Shown here: positions 23,238-35,820 of the stretch, in pieces
Numbering within the stretch: the first letter of the stretch is position 1
How the letters are laid out: each line of letters begins with the position of its first letter
Source: Karalla daura
Taxonomy: Eukaryota; Chordata; Actinopteri; Chaetodontiformes; Leiognathidae
Direction of reading: 5' to 3'
DNA: 64,000 nucleotides
NCBI GenBank assembly: GCA_029224185.1
Contig: JANZKI010000027.1
Coordinates: 2,108,001-2,172,000, forward strand
The notes under the pieces: model-generated
What the model saw: the letters and a program-made list of their open reading frames with translations, nothing else
What the model was told of the DNA's origin: nothing
Databases searched by the model: none
Made by a program: the position numbers and the translations under genes

Positions 23238-25550
23238 AAATGCATTTTCTCAGTTTCGCGTTCGCAGTTCTACAAAAAGGCTCAACTTGGCTGTCGGAAC
23301 CCACATGACAGGCATTTTGCTGTGCAGTTGTGGCTAACATGATGCATGTGGTAGAAAGAGCTTCTGAAATGCATTTTCCTACAGTTTCACGCTCGTAGTT
23401 CTGTGAAACGGCCGAAATTGGTGTGGTGAACACAATACAGGCAATTTGCTGTATAGCAGGGGCCAACTGCTGAATCTTGCAGCAAAAGCTTCTCAAATGC
23501 ATTTTCTCAGTTTCGCGTTCGCAGTTCTACAAAAAGGCTCAACTTGGCTGTCGGAACCCACATGACAGGCATTTTGCTGCGCAGTTGTGGCCAACATGAT
23601 GCATGTGGTAGAAAGAGCTTCTGAAATGCATTTTCCTAAAGTTTCACGCTCGTAGTTCTGTGAAACGGCCGAAATCGGCGTGGTGAACACAATACAGGCA
23701 ATTTGCTGTATAGCAGGGGCCAACTGCCGAATCTTGCAGCAAAAGCTTCTCAAATGCATTTTCTCAGTTTCGCGTTCGCAGTTCTACAAAAAGGCTCAAC
23801 TTGGCTGTCGGAACCCACATGACAGGCATTTTGCTGTGCAGTTGTGGCCAACATGATGCATGTGGTAGAAAGAGCTTCTGAAATGCATTTTCCTACAGTT
23901 TCACGCTCGTAGTTCTGTGAAACGGCCGAAATCGGCGTAGTGAACACAATACAGGCAATTTGCTGTATAGCAGGGGCCAACTGCTGAATCTTGCAGCAAA
24001 AGCTTCTCAAATACATTTTCTCAGTTTCGCGTTCGCAGTTCTACAAAAAGGCTCAACTTGGCTGTCGGAACCCACATGACAGGCATTTTGCTGTGCAGTT
24101 GTGGCCAACATGATGCATGTGGTAGAAAGAGCTTCTGAAATGCATTTTCCTACAGTTTCACGCTCGTAGTTCTGTGAAACGGCCGAAATTGGCGTGGTGA
24201 ACACAATACAGGCAATTTGCTGTATAGCAGGGGCCAACTGCTGAATCTTGCAGCAAAAGCTTCTCAAATGCATTTTCTCAGTTTCGCGTTCGCAGTTCTA
24301 CAAAAAGGCTCAACTTGGCTGTCGGAACCCACATGACAGGCATTTTGCTGTGCAGTTGTGGCCAACATGATGCATGTGGTAGAAAGAGCTTCTGAAATGC
24401 ATTTTCCTACAGTTTCACGCTCGTAGTTCTGTGAAACGGCCGAAATCGGCGTGGTGAACACAATACAGGCAATTTGCTGTATAGCAGGGGCCAACTGCTG
24501 AATCTTGCAGCAAAAGCTTCTCAAATGCATTTTCTCAGTTTCGCGTTCGCAGTTCTACAAAAAGGCTCAACTTGGCTGTCGGAACCCACATGACAGGCAT
24601 TTTGCTGTGCAGTTGTGGCCAACATGATGCATGTGGTAGAAAGAGCTTCTGAAATGCATTTTCCTACAGTTTCACGCTCGTAGTTCTGTGAAATGGCCGA
24701 AATCGGCGTAGTGAACACAATACAGGCAATTTGCTGTATAGCAGGGGCCAACTGCTGAATCTTGCAGCAAAAGCTTCTCAAATGCATTTTCTCAGTTTCG
24801 CGTTCGCAGTTCTACAAAAAGGCTCAACTTGGCTGTCGGAACCCACATGACAGGCATTTTGCTGCGCAGTTGTGGCCAACATGATGCATGTGGTAGAAAG
24901 AGCTTCTGAAATGCATTTTCCTAAAGTTTCACGCTCGTAGTTCTGTGAAACGGCCGAAATCGGCGTGGTGAACACAATACAGGCAATTTGCTGTATAGCA
25001 GGGGCCAACTGCTGAATCTTGCAGCAAAAGCTTCTCAAATGCATTTTCTCAGTTTCGCGTTCGCAGTTCTACAAAAAGGCTCAACTTGGCTGTCGGAACC
25101 CACATGACAGGCATTTTGCTGTGCAGTTGTGGCCAACATGATGCATGTGGTAGAAAGAGCTTCTGAAATGCATTTTCCTACAGTTTCACGCTCGTAGTTC
25201 TGTGAAACGGCCGAAATCGGCGTGGTGAACACAATACAGGCAATTTGCTGTATAGCAGGGGCCAACTGCTGAATTTTGCAGCAAAAGCTTCTCAAATGCA
25301 TTTTCTCAGTTTCGCGTTCGCAGTTCTACAAAAAGGCTCAACTTGGCTGTCGGAACCCACATGACAGGCATTTTGCTGTGCAGTTGTGGCCAACATGATG
25401 CATGTGGTAGAAAGAGCTTCTGAAATGCATTTTCCTACAGTTTCACGCTCGTAGTTCTGTGAAATGGCCGAAATCGGCGTAGTGAACACAATACAGGCAA
25501 TTTGCTGTATAGCAGGGGCCAACTGCTGAATCTTGCAGCAAAAGCTTCTC

Positions 25551-25806
25551 AAATGCATTTTCTCAGTTTCGCGTTCGCAGTTCTACAAAAAGGCTCAACT
25601 TGGCTGTCGGAACCCACATGACAGGCATTTTGCTGTGCAGTTGTGGCTAACATGATGCATGTGGTAGAAGAGCTTCTGAAATGCATTTTCCTACAGTTTC
25701 ACGCTTGTAGCTCTGTGAAACGGCCGAAATCGGCGTGGTGAAAAAAATACAGGCAATTTGCTGTATAGCAGGGGCCAACTGCTGAATCTTGCAGCAAAAG
25801 CTTCTC
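25551..25806. repeat. X monomer, single (aaaaaata tract)
   Basis: It has the full X haplotype. Its partner at offset 16690 is 42241-42496. Confidence 0.9.
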
Positions 25807-26834
25807 AAATGCATTTTCTCAGTTTCGCGTTCGCAGTTCTACAAAAAGGCTCAACTTGGCTGTCGGAACCCACATGACAGGCATTTTGCTGTGCAGTTGT
25901 GGCCAACATGATGCATGTGGTAGAAAGAGCTTCTGAAATGCATTTTCCTACAGTTTCACGCTTGTAGTTCTGTGAAACGGCCGAAATTGGCGTGGTGAAC
26001 ACAATACAGGCAATTTGCTGTATAGCAGGGGCCAACTGCTGAATCTTGCAGCAAAAGCTTCTCAAATGCATTTTCTCAGTTTCGCGTTCGCAGTTCTACA
26101 AAAAGGCTCAACTTGGCTGTCGGAACCCACATGACAGGCATTTTGCTGTGCAGTTGTGGCCAACATGATGCATGTGGTAGAAAGAGCTTCTGAAATGCAT
26201 TTTCCTACAGTTTCACGCTCGTAGTTCTGTGAAATGGCCGAAATCGGCGTGGTGAACACAATACAGGCAATTTGCTGTATAGCAGGGGCCAACTGCTGAA
26301 TCTTGCAGCAAAAGCTTCTCAAATGCATTTTCTCAGTTTCGCGTTCGCAGTTCTACAAAAAGGCTCAACTTGGCTGTCGGAACCCACATGACAGGCATTT
26401 TGCTGTGCAGTTGTGGCCAACATGATGCATGTGGTAGAAAGAGCTTCTGAAATGCATTTTCCTACAGTTTCACGCTCGTAGTTCTGTGAAACGGCCGAAA
26501 TCGGCGTGGTGAACACAATACAGGCAATTTGCTGTATAGCAGGGGCCAACTGCTGAATCTTGCAGCAAAAGCTTCTCAAATGCATTTTCTCAGTTTCGCG
26601 TTCGCAGTTCTACAAAAAGGCTCAACTTGGCTGTCGGAACCCACATGACAGGCATTTTGCTGTGCAGTTGTGGCCAACATGATGCATGTGGTAGAAAGAG
26701 CTTCTGAAATGCATTTTCCTACAGTTTCACGCTCGTAGTTCTGTGAAACGGCCGAAATCGGCGTGGTGAACACAATACAGGCAATTTGCTGTATAGCAGG
26801 GGCCAACTGCTGAATCTTGCAGCAAAAGCTTCTC

Positions 26835-27090
26835 AAATGCATTTTCTCAGTTTCGCGTTCGCAGTTCTACAAAAAGGCTCAACTTGGCTGTCGGAACCCA
26901 CATGACAGGCATTTTGCTGTGCAGTTGTGGCTAACATGATGCATGTGGTAGAAGAGCTTCTGAAATGCATTTTCCTACAGTTTCACGCTTGTAGCTCTGT
27001 GAAACGGCCGAAATCGGCGTGGTGAAAAAAAAACAGGCAATTTGCTGTATAGCAGGGGCCAACTGCTGAATCTTGCAGCAAAAGCTTCTC
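26835..27090. repeat. X monomer, single (A8 tract)
   Basis: It has the full X haplotype with eight A. Its partner at offset 16690 is 43525-43780, which also keeps eight A. Confidence 0.9.
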
Positions 27091-28632
27091 AAATGCATTT
27101 TCTCAGTTTCGCGTTCGCAGTTCTACAAAAAGGCTCAACTTGGCTGTCGGAACCCACATGACAGGCATTTTGCTGTGCAGTTGTGGCTAACATGATGCAT
27201 GTGGTAGAAAGAGCTTCTGAAATGCATTTTCCTACAGTTTCACGCTCGTAGTTCTGTGAAACGGCCGAAATTGGTGTGGTGAACACAATACAGGCAATTT
27301 GCTGTATAGCAGGGGCCAACTGCTGAATCTTGCAGCAAAAGCTTCTCAAATGCATTTTCTCAGTTTCGCGTTCGCAGTTCTACAAAAAGGCTCAACTTGG
27401 CTGTCGGAACCCACATGACAGGCATTTTGCTGTGCAGTTGTGGCCAACATGATGCATGTGGTAGAAAGAGCTTCTGAAATGCATTTTCCTACAGTTTCAC
27501 GCTCGTAGTTCTGTGAAACGGCCGAAATTGGCGTGGTGAACACAATACAGGCAATTTGCTGTATAGCAGGGGCCAACTGCTGAATCTTGCAGCAAAAGCT
27601 TCTCAAATGCATTTTCTCAGTTTCGCGTTCGCAGTTCTACAAAAAGGCTCAACTTGGCTGTCGGAACCCACATGACAGGCATTTTGCTGTGCAGTTGTGG
27701 CTAACATGATGCATGTGGTAGAAAGAGCTTCTGAAATGCATTTTCCTACAGTTTCACGCTCGTAGTTCTGTGAAACGGCCGAAATCGGCGTAGTGAACAC
27801 AATACAGGCAATTTGCTGTATAGCAGGGGCCAACTGCTGCATCTTGCAGCAAAAGCTTCTCAAATGCATTTTCTCAGTTTCGCGTTCGCAGTTCTACAAA
27901 AAGGCTCAACTTGGCTGTCGGAACCCACATGACAGGCATTTTGCTGCGCAGTTGTGGCCAACATGATGCATGTGGTAGAAAGAGCTTCTGAAATGCATTT
28001 TCCTACAGTTTCACGCTTGTAGTTCTGTGAAACGGCCGAAATTGGCGTGGTGAACACAATACAGGCAATTTGCTGTATAGCAGGGGCCAACTGCTGAATC
28101 TTGCAGCAAAAGCTTCTCAAATGCATTTTCTCAGTTTCGCGTTCGCAGTTCTACAAAAAGGCTCAACTTGGCTGTCGGAACCCACATGACAGGCATTTTG
28201 CTGTGCAGTTGTGGCCAACATGAGGCATGTGGTAGAAAGAGCTTCTGAAATGCATTTTCCTACAGTTTCACGCTCGTAGTTCTGTGAAACGGCCGAAATC
28301 GGCGTGGTGAACACAATACAGGCAATTTGCTGTATAGCAGGGGCCAACTGCTGAATCTTGCAGCAAAAGCTTCTCAAATGCATTTTCTCAGTTTCGCGTT
28401 CGCAGTTCTACAAAAAGGCTCAACTTGGCTGTCGGAACCCACATGACAGGCATTTTGCTGTGCAGTTGTGGCCAACATGATGCATGTGGTAGAAAGAGCT
28501 TCTGAAATGCATTTTCCTACAGTTTCACGCTCGTAGTTCTGTGAAACGGCCGAAATCGGTGTGGTGAACACAATACAGGCAATTTGCTGTATAGCAGGGG
28601 CCAACTGCTGAATCTTGCAGCAAAAGCTTCTC

Positions 28633-28888
28633 AAATGCATTTTCTCAGTTTCGCGTTCGAGTTCTACAAAAAGGCTCAACTTGGCTGTCGGAACCCACAT
28701 GACAGGCATTTTGCTGTGCAGTTGTGGCCAACATGATGCATGTGGTAGAAAGAGCTTCTGAAATGCATTTTCCTACAGTTTCACGCTCGTAGTTCTGTGA
28801 AATGGCCGAAATCGGCGTAGTGAACACAATACAGGCAATTTGCTGTATAGCAGGGGCCAACTGCTGAATCTTGCAGCAAAAGCTTCTC
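28633..28888. repeat. First Y monomer (256 bp, ttcgag deletion)
   Basis: Half A reads gcgttcgagttctac where other monomers read gcgttcgcagttctac, a net loss of one base at about 28659. This is the leftmost copy. Fifteen others begin at 34283, 35053, 37620, 38904, 39674, 48148, 48918, 52255, 52768, 53538, 56875, 57388, 58158, 59953 and 62776. The restriction to the right 55% of the window marks Y as recent. Confidence 0.9.
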
Positions 28889-29916
28889 AAATGCATTTTC
28901 TCAGTTTCGCGTTCGCAGTTCTACAAAAAGGCTCAACTTGGCTGTCGGAACCCACATGACAGGCATTTTGCTGCGCAGTTGTGGCCAACATGATGCATGT
29001 GGTAGAAAGAGCTTCTGAAATGCATTTTCCTAAAGTTTCACGCTCGTAGTTCTGTGAAACGGCCGAAATTGGCGTGGTGAACACAATACAGGCAATTTGC
29101 TGTATAGCAGGGGCCAACTGCTGAATCTTGCAGCAAAAGCTTCTCAAATGCATTTTCTCAGTTTCGCGTTCGCAGTTCTACAAAAAGGCTCAACTTGGCT
29201 GTCGGAACCCACATGACAGGCATTTTGCTGTGCAGTTGTGGCCAACATGATGCATGTGGTAGAAAGAGCTTCTGAAATGCATTTTCCTACAGTTTCACGC
29301 TCGTAGTTCTGTGAAACGGCCGAAATCGGCGTGGTGAACACAATACAGGCAATTTGCTGTATAGCAGGGGCCAACTGCTGAATCTTGCAGCAAAAGCTTC
29401 TCAAATGCATTTTCTCAGTTTCGCGTTCGCAGTTCTACAAAAAGGCTCAACTTGGCTGTCGGAACCCACATGACAGGCATTTTGCTGTGCAGTTGTGGCC
29501 AACATGATGCATGTGGTAGAAAGAGCTTCTGAAATGCATTTTCCTACAGTTTCACGCTCGTAGTTCTGTGAAACGGCCGAAATCGGCGTGGTGAACACAA
29601 TACAGGCAATTTGCTGTATAGCAGGGGCCAACTGCTGAATTTTGCAGCAAAAGCTTCTCAAATGCATTTTCTCAGTTTCGCGTTCGCAGTTCTACAAAAA
29701 GGCTCAACTTGGCTGTCGGAACCCACATGACAGGCATTTTGCTGTGCAGTTGTGGCCAACATGATGCATGTGGTAGAAAGAGCTTCTGAAATGCATTTTC
29801 CTACAGTTTCACGCTCGTAGTTCTGTGAAATGGCCGAAATCGGTGTAGTGAACACAATACAGGCAATTTGCTGTATAGCAGGGGCCAACTGCTGAATCTT
29901 GCAGCAAAAGCTTCTC

Positions 29917-30172
29917 AAATGCATTTTCTCAGTTTCGCGTTCGCAGTTCTACAAAAAGGCTCAACTTGGCTGTCGGAACCCACATGACAGGCATTTTGCT
30001 GTGCAGTTGTGGCTAACATGATGCATGTGGTAGAAGAGCTTCTGAAATGCATTTTCCTACAGTTTCACGCTTGTAGCTCTGTGAAACGGCCGAAATCGGC
30101 GTGGTGAAAAAAATACAGGCAATTTGCTGTATAGCAGGGGCCAACTGCTGAATCTTGCAGCAAAAGCTTCTC
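29917..30172. repeat. X monomer, single (aaaaaata tract)
   Basis: It has the full X haplotype and lies immediately before the 13865-bp-offset duplication starting at 30173. Confidence 0.9.
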
Positions 30173-33100
30173 AAATGCATTTTCTCAGTTTCGCGTTCGC
30201 AGTTCTACAAAAAGGCTCAACTTGGCTGTCGGAACCCACATGACAGGCATTTTGCTGTGCAGTTGTGGCCAACATGATGCATGTGGTAGAAAGAGCTTCT
30301 GAAATGCATTTTCCTACAGTTTCACGCTTGTAGTTCTGTGAAACGGCCGAAATTGGCGTGGTGAACACAATACAGGCAATTTGCTGTATAGCAGGGGCCA
30401 ACTGCTGAATCTTGCAGCAAAAGCTTCTCAAATGCATTTTCTCAGTTTCGCGTTCGCAGTTCTACAAAAAGGCTCAACTTGGCTGTCGGAACCCACATGA
30501 CAGGCATTTTGCTGTGCAGTTGTGGCTAACATGATGCATGTGGTAGAAAGAGCTTCTGAAATGCATTTTCCTACAGTTTCACGCTCGTAGTTCTGTGAAA
30601 CGGCCGAAATCGGCGTAGTGAACACAATACAGGCAATTTGCTGTATAGCAGGGGCCAACTGCTGCATCTTGCAGCAAAAGCTTCTCAAATGCATTTTCTC
30701 AGTTTCGCGTTCGCAGTTCTACAAAAAGGCTCAACTTGGCTGTCGGAACCCACATGACAGGCATTTTGCTGCGCAGTTGTGGCCAACATGATGCATGTGG
30801 TAGAAAGAGCTTCTGAAATGCATTTTCCTACAGTTTCACGCTTGTAGTTCTGTGAAACGGCCGAAATTGGCGTGGTGAACACAATACAGGCAATTTGCTG
30901 TATAGCAGGGGCCAACTGCTGAATCTTGCAGCAAAAGCTTCTCAAATGCATTTTCTCAGTTTCGCGTTCGCAGTTCTACAAAAAGGCTCAACTTGGCTGT
31001 CGGAACCCACATGACAGGCATTTTGCTGTGCAGTTGTGGCCAACATGATGCATGTGGTAGAAAGAGCTTCTGAAATTCATTTTCCTACAGTTTCACGCTC
31101 GTAGTTCTGTGAAACGGCCGAAATCGGCGTGGTGAACACAATACAGGCAATTTGCTGTATAGCAGGGGCCAACTGCTGAATCTTGCAGCAAAAGCTTCTC
31201 AAATGCATTTTCTCAGTTTCGCGTTCGCAGTTCTACAAAAAGGCTCAACTTGGCTGTCGGAACCCACATGACAGGCATTTTGCTGTGCAGTTGTGGCCAA
31301 CATGATGCATGTGGTAGAAAGAGCTTCTGAAATGCATTTTCCTACAGTTTCACGCTCGTAGTTCTGTGAAACGGCCGAAATCGGCGTGGTGAACACAATA
31401 CAGGCAATTTGCTGTATAGCAGGGGCCAACTGCCGAATCTTGCAGCAAAAGCTTCTCAAATGCATTTTCTCAGTTTCGCGTTCGCAGTTCTACAAAAAGG
31501 CTCAACTTGGCTGTCGGAACCCACATGACAGGCATTTTGCTGCGCAGTTGTGGCCAACATGATGCATGTGGTAGAAAGAGCTTCTGAAATGCATTTTCCT
31601 ACAGTTTCACGCTCGTAGTTCTGTGAAACGGCCGAAATTGGCGTGGTGAACACAATACAGGCAATTTGCTGTATAGCAGGGGCCAACTGCTGAATCTTGC
31701 AGCAAAAGCTTCTCAAATGCATTTTCTCAGTTTCGCGTTCGCAGTTCTACAAAAAGGCTCAACTTGGCTGTCGGAACCCACATGACAGGCATTTTGCTGC
31801 GCAGTTGTGGCCAACATGATGCATGTGGTAGAAAGAGCTTCTGAAATGCATTTTCCTACAGTTTCACGCTTGTAGTTCTGTGAAACGGCCGAAATTGGCG
31901 TGGTGAACACAATACAGGCAATTTGCTGTATAGCAGGGGCCAACTGCTGAATCTTGCAGCAAAAGCTTCTCAAATGCATTTTCTCAGTTTCGCGTTCGCA
32001 GTTCTACAAAAAGGCTCAACTTGGCTGTCGGAACCCACATGACAGGCATTTTGCTGTGCAGTTGTGGCTAACATGATGCATGTGGTAGAAGAGCTTCTGA
32101 AATGCATTTTCCTACAGTTTCACGCTTGTAGCTCTGTGAAACGGCCGAAATCGGCGTGGTGAAAAAAATACAGGCAATTTGCTGTATAGCAGGGGCCAAC
32201 TGCTGAATCTTGCAGCAAAAGCTTCTCAAATGCATTTTCTCAGTTTCGCGTTCGCAGTTCTACAAAAAGGCTCAACTTGGCTGTCGGAACCCACATGACA
32301 GGCATTTTGCTGTGCAGTTGTGGCTAACATGATGCATGTGGTAGAAGAGCTTCTGAAATGCATTTTCCTACAGTTTCACGCTTGTAGCTCTGTGAAACGG
32401 CCGAAATCGGCGTGGTGAAAAAAATACAGGCAATTTGCTGTATAGCAGGGGCCAACTGCTGAATCTTGCAGCAAAAGCTTCTCAAATGCATTTTCTCAGT
32501 TTCGCGTTCGCAGTTCTACAAAAAGGCTCAACTTGGCTGTCGGAACCCACATGACAGGCATTTTGCTGCGCAGTTGTGGCCAACATGATGCATGTGGTAG
32601 AAAGAGCTTCTGAAATGCATTTTCCTAAAGTTTCACGCTCGTAGTTCTGTGAAACGGCCGAAATCGGCGTGGTGAACACAATACAGGCAATTTGCTGTAT
32701 AGCAGGGGCCAACTGCCGAATCTTGCAGCAAAAGCTTCTCAAATGCATTTTCTCAGTTTCGCGTTCGCAGTTCTACAAAAAGGCTCAACTTGGCTGTCGG
32801 AACCCACATGACAGGCATTTTGCTGTGCAGTTGTGGCCAACATGATGCATGTGGTAGAAAGAGCTTCTGAAATGCATTTTCCTACAGTTTCACACTCGTA
32901 GTTCTGTGAAACGGCCGAAATCGGCGTGGTGAACACAATACAGGCAATTTGCTGTATAGCAGGGGCCAACTGCTGCATCTTGCAGCAAAAGCTTCTCAAA
33001 TGCATTTTCTCAGTTTCGCGTTCGCAGTTCTACAAAAAGGCTCAACTTGGCTGTCGGAACCCACATGACAGGCATTTTGCTGCGCAGTTGTGGCCAACAT

Positions 33101-35052
33101 GATGCATGTGGTAGAAAGAGCTTCTGAAATGCATTTTCCTACAGTTTCACGCTCGTAGTTCTGTGAAACGCCCGAAATCGGCGTGGTGAACACAATACAG
33201 GCAATTTGCTGTATAGTAGGGGCCAACTGCTGAATCTTGCAGCAAAAGCTTCTCAAATGCATTTTCTCAGTTTCGCGTTCGCAGTTCTACAAAAAGGCTC
33301 AACTTGGCTGTCGGAACCCACATGACAGGCATTTTGCTGCGCAGTTGTGGCCAACATGATGCATGTGGTAGAAAGAGCTTCTGAAATGCATTTTCCTACA
33401 GTTTCACGCTCGTAGTTCTGTGAAACGGCCGAAATCGGTGTAGTGAACACAATACAGGCAATTTGCTGTATAGCAGGGGCCAACTGCTGCATCTTGCAGC
33501 AAAAGCTTCTCAAATGCATTTTCTCAGTTTCGCGTTCGCAGTTCTACAAAAAGGCTCAACTTGGCTGTCGGAACCCACATGACAGGCATTTTGCTGTGCA
33601 GTTGTGGCTAACATGATGCATGTGGTAGAAAGAGCTTCTGAAATGCATTTTCCTACAGTTTCACGCTCGTAGTTCTGTGAAACGGCCGAAATCGGCGTGG
33701 TGAACACAATACAGGCAATTTGCTGTATAGCAGGGGCCAACTGCTGAATCTTGCAGCAAAAGCTTCTCAAATGCATTTTCTCAGTTTCGCGTTCGCAGTT
33801 CTACAAAAAGGCTCAACTTGGCTGTCGGAACCCACATGACAGGCATTTTGCTGTGCAGTTGTGGCCAACATGATGCATGTGGTAGAAAGAGCTTCTGAAA
33901 TGCATTTTCCTACAGGTTCACGCTTGTAGTTCTGTGAAACGGCCGAAATTGGCGTGGTGAACACAATACAGGCAATTTGCTGTATAGCAGGGGCCAACTG
34001 CTGAATCTTGCAGCAAAAGCTTCTCAAATGCATTTTCTCAGTTTCGCGTTCGCAGTTCTACAAAAAGGCTCAACTTGGCTGTCGGAACCCACATGACAGG
34101 CATTTTGCTGTGCAGTTGTGGCCAACATGATGCATGTGGTAGAAAGAGCTTCTGAAATGCATTTTCCTACAGTTTCACGCTCGTAGTTCTGTGAAACGGC
34201 CGAAATCGGCGTGGTGAACACAATACAGGCAATTTGCTGTATAGCAGGGGCCAACTGCTGAATCTTGCAGCAAAAGCTTCTCAAATGCATTTTCTCAGTT
34301 TCGCGTTCGAGTTCTACAAAAAGGCTCAACTTGGCTGTCGGAACCCACATGACAGGCATTTTGCTGTGCAGTTGTGGCCAACATGATGCATGTGGTAGAA
34401 AGAGCTTCTGAAATGCATTTTCCTACAGTTTCACGCTCGTAGTTCTGTGAAATGGCCGAAATCGGCGTAGTGAACACAATACAGGCAATTTGCTGTATAG
34501 CAGGGGCCAACTGCTGAATCTTGCAGCAAAAGCTTCTCAAATGCATTTTCTCAGTTTCGCGTTCGCAGTTCTACAAAAAGGCTCAACTTGGCTGTCGGAA
34601 CCCACATGACAGGCATTTTGCTGTGCAGTTGTGGCCAACATGATGCATGTGGTAGAAAGAGCTTCTGAAATGCATTTTCCTAAAGTTTCACGCTCGTAGT
34701 TCTGTGAAACGGCCGAAATCGGCGTGGTGAACACAATACAGGCAATTTGCTGTATAGCAGGGGCCAACTGCCGAATCTTGCAGCAAAAGCTTCTCAAATG
34801 CATTTTCTCAGTTTCGCGTTCGCAGTTCTACAAAAAGGCTCAACTTGGCTGTCGGAACCCACATGACAGGCATTTTGCTGCGCAGTTGTGGCCAACATGA
34901 TGCATGTGGTAGAAAGAGCTTCTGAAATGCATTTTCCTACAGTTTCACGCTCGTAGTTCTGTGAAACGGCCGAAATCGGCGTGGTGAACACAATACAGGC
35001 AATTTGCTGTATAGCAGGGGCCAACTGCTGAATCTTGCAGCAAAAGCTTCTC
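30173..35052. repeat. 19-monomer segment duplicated at offset 13865, left copy
   Basis: The order T, M, T, aaattcatt, S-like, N, T, X, X, then S-E-G-M-N-K-N-Y-S-N matches 44038-48917. The aaattcatt change near 31076 has its partner near 44941, and tcacactcg at 32891 has its partner at 46756. Agreement ends inside the next Y monomer, whose half B differs (T-like here, aaatgg there). Confidence 0.85.
31972..32483. repeat. X monomer pair (2 x 256 bp)
   Basis: This is the first tandem X pair in the window. Both copies have aaaaaata. It lies directly before HOR copy R1. Confidence 0.9.
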
Positions 35053-35820
35053 AAATGCATTTTCTCAGTTTCGCGTTCGAGTTCTACAAAAAGGCTCAAC
35101 TTGGCTGTCGGAACCCACATGACAGGCATTTTGCTGCGCAGTTGTGGCCAACATGATGCATGTGGTAGAAAGAGCTTCTGAAATGCATTTTCCTACAGTT
35201 TCACGCTTGTAGTTCTGTGAAACGGCCGAAATTGGCGTGGTGAACACAATACAGGCAATTTGCTGTATAGCAGGGGCCAACTGCTGAATCTTGCAGCAAA
35301 AGCTTCTCAAATGCATTTTCTCAGTTTCGCGTTCGCAGTTCTACAAAAAGGCTCAACTTGGCTGTCGGAACCCACATGACAGGCATTTTGCTGTGCAGTT
35401 GTGGCTAACATGATGCATGTGGTAGAAGAGCTTCTGAAATGCATTTTCCTACAGTTTCACGCTTGTAGCTCTGTGAAACGGCCGAAATCGGCGTGGTGAA
35501 AAAAATACAGGCAATTTGCTGTATAGCAGGGGCCAACTGCTGAATCTTGCAGCAAAAGCTTCTCAAATGCATTTTCTCAGTTTCGCGTTCGCAGTTCTAC
35601 AAAAAGGCTCAACTTGGCTGTCGGAACCCACATGACAGGCATTTTGCTGTGCAGTTGTGGCTAACATGATGCATGTGGTAGAAGAGCTTCTGAAATGCAT
35701 TTTCCTACAGTTTCACGCTTGTAGCTCTGTGAAACGGCCGAAATCGGCGTGGTGAAAAAAATACAGGCAATTTGCTGTATAGCAGGGGCCAACTGCTGAA
35801 TCTTGCAGCAAAAGCTTCTC
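32484..35820. repeat. HOR copy R1, 13-mer (3337 bp)
   Basis: Monomer order S-E-G-M-N-K-N-Y-S-N-Y-X-X. The E monomer (tcacactcg at 32891) appears here for the first time in the window and serves as a once-per-copy marker at 32891, 36228, 46756, 51120, 55740 and 61898. The last Y carries a T-like half B. The length equals 13 x 257 minus four one-base deletions. Confidence 0.85.
35309..35820. repeat. X monomer pair closing R1
   Basis: Two X monomers with the aaaaaata tract, 3337 bp from the previous pair. Confidence 0.9.

Larger units (their letters stand above)
24523..28118. repeat. 14-monomer segment related to 41213-44808 (offset 16690)
   Basis: The order aaatgg, taaag, N with gaattttgc, aaatgg, X, T, aaatgg, N, one variable monomer, X, gtgtgg, one variable monomer, M, T matches at offset 16690. 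The two variable positions (26578/43268 and 27348/44038) carry different classes, as expected if conversion followed the duplication. Confidence 0.75.
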
